IMG/VR virus record: IMGVR_UViG_3300035456_000001
Coordinates: 1 to 29,888 of that record
DNA: 29,888 nt
Reading direction: 5' to 3' (one strand)
Origin: a virus
In this document: positions 8,398 through 16,708 of the stretch, piece after piece
Numbering within the stretch: position 1 is the stretch's first letter
Layout: each line of letters opens with the position of its first letter
Program-made: the position numbers and the translations under genes
The notes under the pieces: model-generated
Databases searched by the model: none
What the model was told of the DNA's origin: nothing
Seen by the model: only the letters and a program-made list of their open reading frames with translations

Positions 8398-11300
8398 CTA
8401 AGCACTAAGCTCCTCAAATCTAGCTGTTACATTTGCAAGTATAAACTTAACAGGTTCATACATAGTTAATTCGTAAATTCTATTTCTAGCCTTTCCAAGT
8501 CTTAACCATCTTTGTCTCTGCTGTTTACTACCTGCAGTACCAAGATATCTATAATCAACACTTGACCAAGTATTTCCATCATCATCTGAGAATGACAAAC
8601 CTACTTGTGGATTTGAGCCACTACCAGTTCCTGACAAACCAACGCCAGCTTCAAACTCAAGACAAATCTCATCATGGATTATATTAACTCCCTTATCACT
8701 AATTATCTGAGCTCTTCTAGTTCTTTTAATAAGTTCTCCATTATCAGTATATACTTGGTTATTCAGAATATAAATACTTCCGTTACTATAATCTCCTACT
8801 ATATACTTTCCATTAAAGTGGAAACCAATAGCACCTCTGTGTCTTCCAAAGTTATTTAAAACTCCTGGATTAACATAGCTACTCCATTCGTGCCAGTAGT
8901 CAGTGACCAGATCGTAAACCCAAGTCTTATTAGCAGTTGGAAATACAAACACTACAAATATCTGCCCAAGATTTCTATATTCATAAGCTACCGCATCTGA
9001 CACTGTAGAGTAACTTTGCAGTTCTTTATCTATATGAATAGTAGAAACCTTTTGAAACTGATATCCTACACTACGAACAATTTCTTTATTATCATTTATA
9101 AGATACCACTGACCTTCTACACTGCACAACGAAGCAAGTGCTCCAATGCCTTGCTCAATAAGTGCGCCTTGCATTCTTGCAAAAGGAAAATCACTCCCAC
9201 CTTGGTTATACCAAACCTCAGTAGTATCTGTTCCAAACAGCCAAAGAGCTTCTTGTGTAGCACCGCAGCAAAGAAGATTATCTGGACTTCCTTCTGCCGT
9301 AGCATAATCAAGAGCATCCCAAGATGTTACATCATATAAACCTGATATATAAAACTGACCAGTACTAACTTTAGTTACTATAAGAAATCCATCTAAAAAG
9401 CAGCACGAACCTGCAGCCGGAAAGTCTGCATCATTGATTGCTGTTAAGATATTAGTTGAAAGTGTTACATAGTAACCATGAGCTGTTCCATCAACTATCA
9501 GTAACTGAGTACCATTACTATCCATTGACACGAATCCAGTAGAAGTAGTCAATGTACCAAGCGATGATGTTACGCCAGCAGTAGTAATACACAAAACTTG
9601 ATTTGCTATTACTACGTAAAGCTTATTATTAAAAACTCCTCCACCTCTAAAATCTCCGCTTGTAAAAGAGAAGTAAGGAATATTAGTCCAAGTAGCAGCT
9701 CCTGTTACACCAGCAAGACCATTTACATTAGCTTGATAAAGTTCCTCAATCTGCCAACTAGTAAATGTACCGCTTCCATATGTCTGTGCTACAGACACTA
9801 CCATAGTAGTAGAAGAATAAGAAGTAATTGTTCCTGCCATCCAATTATTATTATCTGCTGTATCAGAAATAAGTACTCCATTTCCTACCTGATAACTTAA
9901 TCCTGCTTGTGTAGTAAATGATTTACTTGCTGCTTCAATAAGTAATGAAGTAGATGAAGTTGCAAGAGCTGGAGTTGTATAAGTATAAAACATATTACTT
10001 ATGTAAAATACACTACTTACATCAGCATTAGCAATAGTAATAATCAAAGAATCAATAGTATTCTTATCAGCACTAGCTATAGAAGTCAAGTCTATAGTAC
10101 AAGTCTGCCACGCATCACTACTCATTATGCTCGGAGTAACACTTGTAGTAGTTCCTCCAGAATCATGAAGTCCTACAGTAACATTACTACCAGTTATCGT
10201 ATTATACAAACTAAAACTAACTGTGTCTACTCCAACTAAATTAAATGTTGGGCTAAGTGATAAAGTCAAAGTAGCGTTAGCACAACCTTGCTGTACACTT
10301 ACTTTACCGCTATACTTTCCAAAAGTAGTAATAAGACTTTCAGAAGTAACGATTGGAACAAGTGGATACTGCGTAGTAGGAATAGTAAAACTACTTGTAT
10401 GCCGTATTATCCCTTTACTAATTCTAAACTCTTCAAGATTACCGTTTAAAGCATGGCTATGAATTTTTCCTATTTTAAGTACACTACCTATATCGTGCAT
10501 CTGGTTAGTAGAAATTGCTTTAACAGTTGTTAAAGTCTTACTCATACCATCAATAAGCAGATAAACATTAGCACCACTACGCCCCCATTCTATATGATGC
10601 CATACTCCAGAATCCGCAAGCATTGTATAGTAATAAGAAGCCTGTACTACACCACCCCAGTCATGATAAAAAACATACTTCTCATAATACTGCCCACCAG
10701 AAAGAAATCTTTCATTAGTAATTCGCCAGTCATTTCCTGCTGTTAAACCATCTTGCCCACAAAGTCCCTGAGTATTAGCATCAACTGTCGCATACCTTAT
10801 ACGAAAGTCAATAGAGAAAGCACCAGTACCAAAATACCAGTCAGCCGAGTCAGGATAGCTTACATATTGGTCGCTAACAGCAGGATTAAAATTACCAGAG
10901 CCAATTCCAAAAACTTTTTGGCTTGTGTCAATAGTAGCTCCTACTACTGTAGGAGTATGTGAACTTGCAGATGAATCACTAAAATCACTATCCATATGAA
11001 GCATAAGTTTAGTATAACTATCTAAACTTACACCACCAACTACATAAGCTGCCTGAATGTCAGCATCACTTGCATACTGAAACAAATCAATTGGAACAGT
11101 AGTTCCTACACTTCTACTTCCACCATTTGCAGTAACTGTTCCGGTAGTCTTGCTATCATAAAAAAGACTTGCAGTACCACCGTTTCCTCCATTTCCTCCA
11201 ATACCACTTCCAGTACCATCATTAGTAGGACTTCCTGCATTACTACCATTTACTTGAATCAACCCATTATTAGTAAATGTTCTTGCAAAGATATTAACAA

Positions 11301-11805
11301 ACCCACCACCTTGCCCACCAGCTCCACCAGTGCTAGTTGATCCTCCTCCATTACCACCATCTCCGCCGACACCTGCTCCAGCAATCAGTGGATCTCCGCC
11401 ACTACCACCTAAATTTGCTGCAGCTATACCATAACCAACTCCACCTACACCACCACTTCCACCACTAGCAGCATTAGTAATCGTACCATTGTTAGTCAGT
11501 GTTCCACTACACATTACTGTGTATCCACCTGTGTCAAGTGTAATACCTGAATTAATAGTAAGATTAGTATACTCCATATCCTTAGTAAGAGTAGTATCAA
11601 CAGAGATAGTCGCTGCTCCATTAGCTCCACTTCCATAAGAACTAATCTTAGTAAAGAACTGAAGACCAGGAGTTCCAGCCATAGAAAGAATATTCTTTGC
11701 TTCCTTGTTATCAATTACTGGATAGCAATTAACACTTTTCTGGCAATTAATCCTCGGTGAGTTATTAGTATAAGCTCCACCTATAAATGGTATTTGTACA
11801 GGCAT
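8398..11805 (-). CDS. P22 gp10-like tail hub (packaged-DNA stabilisation) with large adhesin-like insertion
   Basis: The ATG at 11805 is chosen over the TTG six bases upstream because TAGGA sits at proper distance only from the ATG; this gives 1135 residues. The first 55 residues (PFIGGAYTNNSPRINCQKSVNCYP, AGTPGLQFF; shown in parts) and the last about 440 residues match the gp10 family pattern, including EVWYNQGGSDFPFARMQGA, GYQFQKVSTIHIDKEL and WVYDLVTDYWHEWS. In P22, gp10 (about 470 residues) is a beta-propeller hub closing the portal channel. Between these ends about 640 residues are inserted: a Gly-rich repeat region (about 110-235), a LamG/concanavalin-like domain (about 265-475; LMLHMDSDFSDSSASSH, VWHHIEWGRSGANVYLLIDG), then another beta domain (about 490-690). 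The insert probably projects from the tail as an adhesin. Confidence 0.75.
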   Translation of the reverse strand: MPVQIPFIGGAYTNNSPRINCQKSVNCYPVIDNKEAKNILSMAGTPGLQFFTKISSYGSGANGAATISVDTTLTKDMEYTNLTINSGITLDTGGYTVMCSGTLTNNGTITNAASGGSGGVGGVGYGIAAANLGGSGGDPLIAGAGVGGDGGNGGGSTSTGGAGGQGGGFVNIFARTFTNNGLIQVNGSNAGSPTNDGTGSGIGGNGGNGGTASLFYDSKTTGTVTANGGSRSVGTTVPIDLFQYASDADIQAAYVVGGVSLDSYTKLMLHMDSDFSDSSASSHTPTVVGATIDTSQKVFGIGSGNFNPAVSDQYVSYPDSADWYFGTGAFSIDFRIRYATVDANTQGLCGQDGLTAGNDWRITNERFLSGGQYYEKYVFYHDWGGVVQASYYYTMLADSGVWHHIEWGRSGANVYLLIDGMSKTLTTVKAISTNQMHDIGSVLKIGKIHSHALNGNLEEFRISKGIIRHTSSFTIPTTQYPLVPIVTSESLITTFGKYSGKVSVQQGCANATLTLSLSPTFNLVGVDTVSFSLYNTITGSNVTVGLHDSGGTTTSVTPSIMSSDAWQTCTIDLTSIASADKNTIDSLIITIANADVSSVFYISNMFYTYTTPALATSSTSLLIEAASKSFTTQAGLSYQVGNGVLISDTADNNNWMAGTITSYSSTTMVVSVAQTYGSGTFTSWQIEELYQANVNGLAGVTGAATWTNIPYFSFTSGDFRGGGVFNNKLYVVIANQVLCITTAGVTSSLGTLTTSTGFVSMDSNGTQLLIVDGTAHGYYVTLSTNILTAINDADFPAAGSCCFLDGFLIVTKVSTGQFYISGLYDVTSWDALDYATAEGSPDNLLCCGATQEALWLFGTDTTEVWYNQGGSDFPFARMQGALIEQGIGALASLCSVEGQWYLINDNKEIVRSVGYQFQKVSTIHIDKELQSYSTVSDAVAYEYRNLGQIFVVFVFPTANKTWVYDLVTDYWHEWSSYVNPGVLNNFGRHRGAIGFHFNGKYIVGDYSNGSIYILNNQVYTDNGELIKRTRRAQIISDKGVNIIHDEICLEFEAGVGLSGTGSGSNPQVGLSFSDDDGNTWSSVDYRYLGTAGSKQQRQRWLRLGKARNRIYELTMYEPVKFILANVTARFEELSA

Positions 11806-11814
11806 TATCAATTC

Positions 11815-12000
11815 CTAGTTAGTAATAACATCATGTTTAATTTCTGTCCAAGTTCCGCCACCAGTATAAACAAATTCATCACTAGTATCTGTCTCAATAA
11901 ATCTACTACCAGGCCTAACACATTTATCATCACCTGGTTTTGTATCTGTAGATAAACCATAGTAAAAAAGTGTATGCTCGAAAGGACCGATTACTGCCAT
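11815..12000 (-). CDS. Small conserved tail-region protein, unknown
   Basis: This 61-residue protein reads MAVIGPFEHTLFYYGLSTD, then a turn region, then SRFIETDTSDEFVYTGGGTW. The pattern (opening hydrophobic strand, FIETDT, closing TW) is typical of short phage proteins placed near tail genes, whose role is unknown to me. AAAGGAG precedes ATG 12000. It sits between the gp4-like adaptor and the gp10-like hub, so a minor structural role is plausible. Confidence 0.6.
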   Translation of the reverse strand: MAVIGPFEHTLFYYGLSTDTKPGDDKCVRPGSRFIETDTSDEFVYTGGGTWTEIKHDVITN

Positions 12001-12011
12001 AATATTCTCCT

Positions 12012-12731
12012 TTAATGATACGTGTCTGAGTTAATTGAATACCGAGTTCCTTGTGGTGAACTCGCCGGAGTTATAATCATAGCTTCTGTTACTTGATTAG
12101 AAGAATTAACTGCAATAATACTATCAAGTGTTGCTGTAGCAATAGCAGCTATTGAAGCTGTAACAGCTTTACCATATTCATCTGCAAGTCTAACCGCAAG
12201 ATTATAAGTAATAGCTTCTTCATAATTAGGCGGAAATGCAAGTGTATCAGTTAATCCACTAAATGAACTGGTCTCTGTGAAAGGTTTAAGACTATCAATC
12301 ACCATAGTCTCTACATCACTAGGTACAGGATATAAGTAAACATTAGCAAGCGGATACGTTGGCTGAAAGTAAAGTGCATAAGGTCTACTTACAGTTCCTT
12401 TAACTGATATACTTCTATACTTATCTTCCGAAATTATATCAATTGTATGTGTTACACCTTCACTATCAGTAATGTAACAACCAAGTAATTGCGAAGGTCT
12501 AGTAGTATTTATATCTCCATCAGTTCCCCAAGCATACAAATACTGCCCAGGAACTAAAGTTACATTCTCTTTAGTAGATGCGAAGACTAGTAATCTTCTA
12601 CTTTCCCATGCTCTCAGCATTGATTGCAAAGCAGAGAGACCATCATTCAGTTCATTAACTGAAGGAGTCTCCCCACTTGCATACAAGGATAGTTTTCGCA
12701 TTGAAGCTTTTACAATATCTTGTACTTGCAT
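12012..12731 (-). CDS. P22 gp4-like head-tail adaptor
   Basis: This 239-residue protein opens with the helical pattern of the gp4 tail-accessory family: DIVKASMRKLSLYASGETPS followed by LNDGLSALQSMLRAWESRRLLVF. The middle has ALYFQPTYPLANVYLYPVPS, and the end has PPNYEEAITYNLAVRLADEYGK, typical of head-completion proteins that bind below the portal and receive the tail hub. Length and position (after coat genes, before the gp10-like hub) agree. In P22, gp4 also has muramidase activity, which cannot be judged here. The stop is 12 bp ahead of the 61-residue gene, and the start is 5 bp after the 118-residue gene's stop. Confidence 0.8.
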   Translation of the reverse strand: MQVQDIVKASMRKLSLYASGETPSVNELNDGLSALQSMLRAWESRRLLVFASTKENVTLVPGQYLYAWGTDGDINTTRPSQLLGCYITDSEGVTHTIDIISEDKYRSISVKGTVSRPYALYFQPTYPLANVYLYPVPSDVETMVIDSLKPFTETSSFSGLTDTLAFPPNYEEAITYNLAVRLADEYGKAVTASIAAIATATLDSIIAVNSSNQVTEAMIITPASSPQGTRYSINSDTYH

Positions 12732-12735
12732 TTAA

Positions 12736-13092
12736 CTATTCCTCAAAAAGACTCTTAGTCTTTTCCGTTTGTTTTGAATCAGAATGGTCAATAATTGACT
12801 CGGTTTCTGGCATCATATCTTCAGCCAGACCTTTACCTTCGTTATTAAAAGCTTCTTTAGCTTGTTCAGCTTTCCAAATTTCTTCGTGTCCTGGAAGTAA
12901 TCTCACCTTCCCTGGATGATCTTTCCAACCAGCTTTATCAAGTTCATCAAGTTGTTTGTCTGTCTTAACTAATATTCCTTCAGGACAAGTAATATGAAAT
13001 CTCCAAGCAGGAGTTTTCTCTTGTGAAGCTAAAGGAGCCTCAACTACTACTTCCGGCTTACCACTTCCAAGTAATTGATTATTTGAAGCCAT
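12736..13092 (-). CDS. Unknown 118-residue protein in head gene cluster
   Basis: I do not recognise this family. The middle WRFHITCPEGILVKTDKQLDELDKAGWKDHPGKVRLLPG (residues about 30-68) looks like a compact fold, followed by a charged, acidic tail (LAEDMMPETESIIDHSD...). The placement between a beta-helix-like protein and the gp4-like adaptor suggests a virion or assembly role. ATG 13092 is preceded by GGAGG. The reverse complement of a dispersed palindrome site (12779-12800) falls within the codons for SIIDHSDS near the C-terminus. Confidence 0.6.
   Translation of the reverse strand: MASNNQLLGSGKPEVVVEAPLASQEKTPAWRFHITCPEGILVKTDKQLDELDKAGWKDHPGKVRLLPGHEEIWKAEQAKEAFNNEGKGLAEDMMPETESIIDHSDSKQTEKTKSLFEE
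12779..12800. promoter_or_regulatory. Dispersed palindrome site 2, inside the 118-residue gene
   Basis: TCAGAAT followed by GGTCAATAATTGACT matches the site at 5439-5460 at nearly every base, including the flank, although it is within coding sequence. It lies about 50 bp upstream of the gp4-like gene's start on the minus strand. Confidence 0.5.
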
Positions 13093-13116
13093 TTAAAATT
13101 CCTCCAGTTTAAACGT

Positions 13117-13138
13117 GGAGCAGATTATCCGCTGCTCC
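13117..13138 (-). terminator. Hairpin between beta-helix-like gene and the 118-residue gene
   Basis: GGAGCAG and CTGCTCC form a 7-bp stem with an 8-base loop, in the gap after the stop of the 334-residue gene. Read on the minus strand it is followed by ACGTTTAAAC, only a weak T-run, and then by the GGAGG site of the next gene. It could be a weak terminator, an attenuator lowering expression after the coat genes, or an mRNA-stabilising stem. Confidence 0.4.
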
Positions 13139-13153
13139 GCCGGAGTTAATTAT

Positions 13154-14158
13154 TTATGTTTCTAAGTTACTTTGTGAACCATTACCTGTACCAGTAGCTC
13201 CATCCATGTTATCACAGTATGAATGTGCCGCAGTACCACCAGTCAACAATGCACTGGCTGCGACTGCTCCTCTATTACCAATCGCACAAGCCATTGTATT
13301 AATAGAAACGCAGTTCGTAATAGCACCACCAGAAGGAGTAACTGCAATACCACCACTAGATGAAAACACATTAAAGTCTGTATGACCTTTAACTGCAAGA
13401 TTAGAAATACCTACTGTAGCAGTATTACCATCTCCAATTGTTAGCTCATTCCCACAAACTCTGCAGCCAGTTGCCTGTGCTGCAATATCAATAGCTGCAA
13501 TAGTACCAGTTACACCAGTACCAGTTTCTGAAATAAACCAGTTTCTAGTAATTCCACCCCACGCACCAGCTGCACCTGAACCAACAATAGCTGCAGCAGG
13601 AGAAGCAGTCCATACCAACATAAAGGAATTATGATGGATATTAGGAGAAAGTGCTGTAGCTGCAAGAGTAATAGCTGCAACATCAGCATAATTCTTTACA
13701 TAGAAACCAGCAAACTCAATAGCTTGTGCAGTAAAATTAATTACCGCAGTAGCTGCAACTATTGACTTTAATCGTGCAGTGTTACCTATAGGAAAGTCAT
13801 AACCAATTCCTGTAGGACAAATAATATGCACACCTTTCTTTGTTGCCTGAAGAGTAGTCGTAATTGAGTAATTAGTATCACTCGGCATTATAACTACTGT
13901 ATCATCTCTATTAGCTACACAAGCATTAAGCGCCGCCTGAATAGCTCCGTCAGCTGCAAGAGACGTAGCAATATACAAAGGAAACGAACCATCTGCATAA
14001 GTAACACCAGCAAGTCTCTTTGTAAAATCTGCTACAACCGCAGTATCAGCAGCATTTACAACATAATAGGTATTACCAAGTCCACGCTTAGGACTACCCA
14101 TCATAGTTGTAAAGCCGTAATACTCATTCTCGTTTTCAAAAAGTCTGTCTTTATACAT
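13154..14158 (-). CDS. Beta-helix-like virion protein next to the coat gene
   Basis: This 334-residue protein has an N-terminal part (GLGNTYYVVNAADTAVVADF) followed by repeated short strands with Asn and Gly turns: DTVVIMPSDTNYSITTTLQ, GVHIICPTGIGYDF, LKSIVAATAVINFTAQAIEF, ALSPNIHHNSFMLV, AAAIVGSGAAGAWGGITRNW, CVSINTMACAIGN. This is the texture of a right-handed parallel beta-helix as in pectate-lyase-like and tailspike proteins. No catalytic acid cluster can be assigned. Its place between coat and gp4-like adaptor suggests an abundant decoration or head-fibre protein rather than a tailspike. The Ala/Thr-rich composition supports a structural role. It begins 14 bp after the coat stop with a GGAGG-like site. 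Confidence 0.6.
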   Translation of the reverse strand: MYKDRLFENENEYYGFTTMMGSPKRGLGNTYYVVNAADTAVVADFTKRLAGVTYADGSFPLYIATSLAADGAIQAALNACVANRDDTVVIMPSDTNYSITTTLQATKKGVHIICPTGIGYDFPIGNTARLKSIVAATAVINFTAQAIEFAGFYVKNYADVAAITLAATALSPNIHHNSFMLVWTASPAAAIVGSGAAGAWGGITRNWFISETGTGVTGTIAAIDIAAQATGCRVCGNELTIGDGNTATVGISNLAVKGHTDFNVFSSSGGIAVTPSGGAITNCVSINTMACAIGNRGAVAASALLTGGTAAHSYCDNMDGATGTGNGSQSNLET

Positions 14159-14172
14159 AAGTCACTTCCTCC

Positions 14173-15372
14173 TTAACCCCACAGCCGGACTGCAAGCTCC
14201 GGATAAAGTGTCTTAGTACCATACAGAATATCCAGACGAATAATCTCTTCATCTGCATCAATATCGTACTGTTTAACAACACGAATCGAGATACCTGCAT
14301 CTGCATCAGTCTCTCTTGCGCCCCAGACATTTGCCGGCATTTCAATAGGAACTGTTACCAAAGCAAAAGCATTAGGATGAAATACAAGATTCTGCGGATA
14401 CGCTGTTGAAGCAGTACCAACAAAAGTTAAAGCAGCTGTAGTTAAAGGCAGTGCATCAACATTAGAGTACGGATTCGTTGCTCCATAAACGCAAGTCGGA
14501 GTAATAGGAATCGTCATATCTGCACTTGTATCAGCCGTAGTAGTCGTTACTGCCCATCTACGCAGATTACCTGTCGATACACCATTTACAGGATTAACTG
14601 CATTAGTAGCTGCTACTGTAAAAATATCACCTTTGTTAACTGTATTACTTCCACTCCATCCATTAGTTACAAAGCTTGTAGCACCCGTAACAGTTGCACC
14701 ATTCATCAACGGAGTAGCACCAGCAGTAAACGCACCTGTCGTGTGACGATTAATATTCTGATCTGAATAAATATTCAGGTTAGCGATAGTACCAAGATAG
14801 CCTTTAGTAATAATATCATTTGCAGGTTTAGCAGCAAACGTGCCTTTCAAACCATCAGCCAATGCCCAGTTTGCACTAGGATTAACTACCGCAACTCGTC
14901 CTTCACTAGGAACTGCTTCATCATCCAGTATTGTCTGAGCATCACCAAGGACTTTGAAAGTCGATGGAGTTGTTCCAGGAGTACCAGCATAATTATAAAC
15001 ATCTGTATACAGTCCGCACAGATCATAGTCAACCGTATTAGCTAACGAATCGCATGCCGGAGAAATATAACGCTTACTATAGTCTTCAATAGTAGTCGTC
15101 AAATCAACTGAACTAAATGCCCAGCTAACATGCGCCTGTGTAGACATAGTAATTGAAGTACTCGGCTCAGAAATATTTGTATTACTTCTTGCCTGAGTCT
15201 TGGTTGTCCGAAACTTGTTCGGTTTCCTTACAGTAATAGTCTGCCCAACTTTGACAAACTCATTCTTGTAAGCCATATGTACGTGCCTAGCCATTGCCAA
15301 GTGATTGATCAACTGCATCAACGATTCTTTAGCTATAATGGTAGGGGTAAGTAAAGTATTACTTGAAGTCAT
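14173..15372 (-). CDS. Major capsid protein, P22 coat family
   Basis: This 399-residue protein (P22 coat is 430) has the coat-family N-terminus: TPTIIAKESLMQLINHLAMA, then EFVKVGQTITVRKPNKFR, a region of short strands (ISEPSTSITMSTQAHVSWAF), and DLTTTIEDYSKRYISPACDS followed by VDYDLCGLYTDVYNY. The C-terminal half has FHPNAFALVTVPIEMP, then SIRVVKQYDIDADEEIIRLD and LYGTKTLYPELAVRLWG, all typical of the family. The protein has the HK97 fold and builds the icosahedral shell. The scaffold gene lies directly upstream, 13 bp away, and the portal further upstream, the usual order. AAGGAG precedes ATG 15372. Confidence 0.9.
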   Translation of the reverse strand: MTSSNTLLTPTIIAKESLMQLINHLAMARHVHMAYKNEFVKVGQTITVRKPNKFRTTKTQARSNTNISEPSTSITMSTQAHVSWAFSSVDLTTTIEDYSKRYISPACDSLANTVDYDLCGLYTDVYNYAGTPGTTPSTFKVLGDAQTILDDEAVPSEGRVAVVNPSANWALADGLKGTFAAKPANDIITKGYLGTIANLNIYSDQNINRHTTGAFTAGATPLMNGATVTGATSFVTNGWSGSNTVNKGDIFTVAATNAVNPVNGVSTGNLRRWAVTTTTADTSADMTIPITPTCVYGATNPYSNVDALPLTTAALTFVGTASTAYPQNLVFHPNAFALVTVPIEMPANVWGARETDADAGISIRVVKQYDIDADEEIIRLDILYGTKTLYPELAVRLWG

Positions 15373-15385
15373 TTTAAACTACTCC

Positions 15386-16444
15386 TTATTTCTTTTGGCT
15401 CTCTCTCCAAGCCCTATATTCCTTTTGATTCATTTTACTTGGATCTTTTTCAACAACACCAAGTGTCTTAACAGGCTTTATAGGAGGTGGAGCAGAAGAT
15501 ACCTTTTTAATTTGTTTAACAACAGGTTTAGGTTTAGCTTTCTCTTTTTCCTCTTCTGTATCTTCATCAGTAGTAACATCCTGAGATACATTCTCAGGTT
15601 CCTCAGCTAACGCAACCCCTATCTTTCCAACTTCAATCGCAGCTTTCTTTGCTGACATAGCAGAAATCTCACTAGCCAAATCTGGGTTCAAACCAAGATA
15701 ATGCATAATATCTTCTGAAGCATCAGATTCAATAATTATTCCAAGTAACTCAGGAGTAATCTTAAGATCTGTATTTCCAGCAGTCTCATCCCAGTCTTCA
15801 TATTTTACCTTACCGCGCTCAACCAGACTCACTATTGTTTCTTGTAACTCAGTTTCTGCTCTTAGCTCTTCAGCCGTTTTCTTACCTTTATCAGTTTCTT
15901 CTTGCTTAGTCTTTAACTTTTGGTCAATCTTCCAATCTGTAAGAGCTTCTGTAAAGTCTTCATCACTCTCAAAATCTGCCCTCTTGGGTTTATCTGTTGC
16001 TGGAACATTAGACTTAAGTTTCAAGTTTTCAGCTTCAAGTTCCTGAACTTTATTTTTAAAGAAGTCCCGTTCTCGTTCAGCAACACGTTGATTCTTCACT
16101 GCCTTATCAATGCGCTTTTGAACACTTTCAGGAACCTTCTCAGCCTTTTCTTTTTCTAACTTCTCCTTTGCTTCTCTTTCAGTCTTTGCCTCTTCTGTTT
16201 CCTCTACTTCTTCTTCAGTATCTTCTTCATCTTCCTTCTTCTTTTTCTCTTCCTCTTCTTTCTTTTTCTTAGCTTCAGCTTTTTCTTTTAGTATTTCTGG
16301 GTGTTCAAGCCTTTCATCTTCTTCATTAACCTCATCCGAAGAAGTAATAATCGGAGTAGTAGAATCAACTGACATAAGGTTCGGACTATCAACTCCATTA
16401 ATAGGTTGGTTAATTGCTTCAACTTCAAATATGGATTTTAACAT
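15386..16444 (-). CDS. Scaffolding protein
   Basis: This 352-residue protein is highly charged and mostly helical. A Glu/Lys-rich coiled coil spans about residues 40-150 (EKAEAKKKKEEEEKKKKE, KEKLEKEKAEK, FFKNKVQELEAENLKLKS), followed by an acidic globular part (DWDETAGNTDLKITPELLGI) and a basic C-terminal tail ending KEYRAWRESQKK, the kind of coat-binding helix P22-type scaffolds use. Position between portal and coat supports the call. The ATG at 16444 is preferred over the TTG at 16450, because GAGGAG lies eight bases before the ATG and only two before the TTG. Scaffolds guide coat assembly and leave the prohead. Confidence 0.8.
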   Translation of the reverse strand: MLKSIFEVEAINQPINGVDSPNLMSVDSTTPIITSSDEVNEEDERLEHPEILKEKAEAKKKKEEEEKKKKEDEEDTEEEVEETEEAKTEREAKEKLEKEKAEKVPESVQKRIDKAVKNQRVAERERDFFKNKVQELEAENLKLKSNVPATDKPKRADFESDEDFTEALTDWKIDQKLKTKQEETDKGKKTAEELRAETELQETIVSLVERGKVKYEDWDETAGNTDLKITPELLGIIIESDASEDIMHYLGLNPDLASEISAMSAKKAAIEVGKIGVALAEEPENVSQDVTTDEDTEEEKEKAKPKPVVKQIKKVSSAPPPIKPVKTLGVVEKDPSKMNQKEYRAWRESQKK

Positions 16445-16466
16445 TAGCAAATCTCCTCGATCTGAG

Positions 16467-16481
16467 CTAGGTAAAACCTAG
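16467..16481 (-). other. Short hairpin in the scaffold gene leader
   Basis: CTAGGT-AAA-ACCTAG forms a 6-bp stem with a 3-base loop, about 22 bp upstream of the scaffold ATG. There is no T-run, so it is not a terminator. It might affect mRNA processing or translation of the scaffold; this is a weak inference. Confidence 0.3.
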
Positions 16482-16504
16482 AACGGTTAAATGGTTTAGT
16501 TGCT

Positions 16505-16708
16505 TTAAGCCTTATCCATCATAAGACTTCTAATCACACTATGATCTCCATCACCAGCAGCCTTCATAGCATTCTTATACTTAGGTTTCTTTCCTGTAGC
16601 AAGTGAAAGACCAGTAGCATGCTGAGCAATGGCTGCTGCAGAACCTTTACTCTTTCCTTTCGACTTTAACTTCTTATAGAGAATATCTACTTTAGAACCT
16701 TTAGGCAT
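16505..16708 (-). CDS. Small basic protein between portal and scaffold
   Basis: This 67-residue, Lys-rich protein reads MPKGSKVDILYKKLKSKGKS, with the recurring phage motif KGxAAAIAQxxTGxSLxTG (KGSAAAIAQHATGLSLATG, about residues 22-40). Small proteins of this pattern are commonly encoded beside phage portal genes; their function is unknown to me. The ATG overlaps the portal stop by 8 bp, implying translational coupling with the portal. Confidence 0.65.
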   Translation of the reverse strand: MPKGSKVDILYKKLKSKGKSKGSAAAIAQHATGLSLATGKKPKYKNAMKAAGDGDHSVIRSLMMDKA

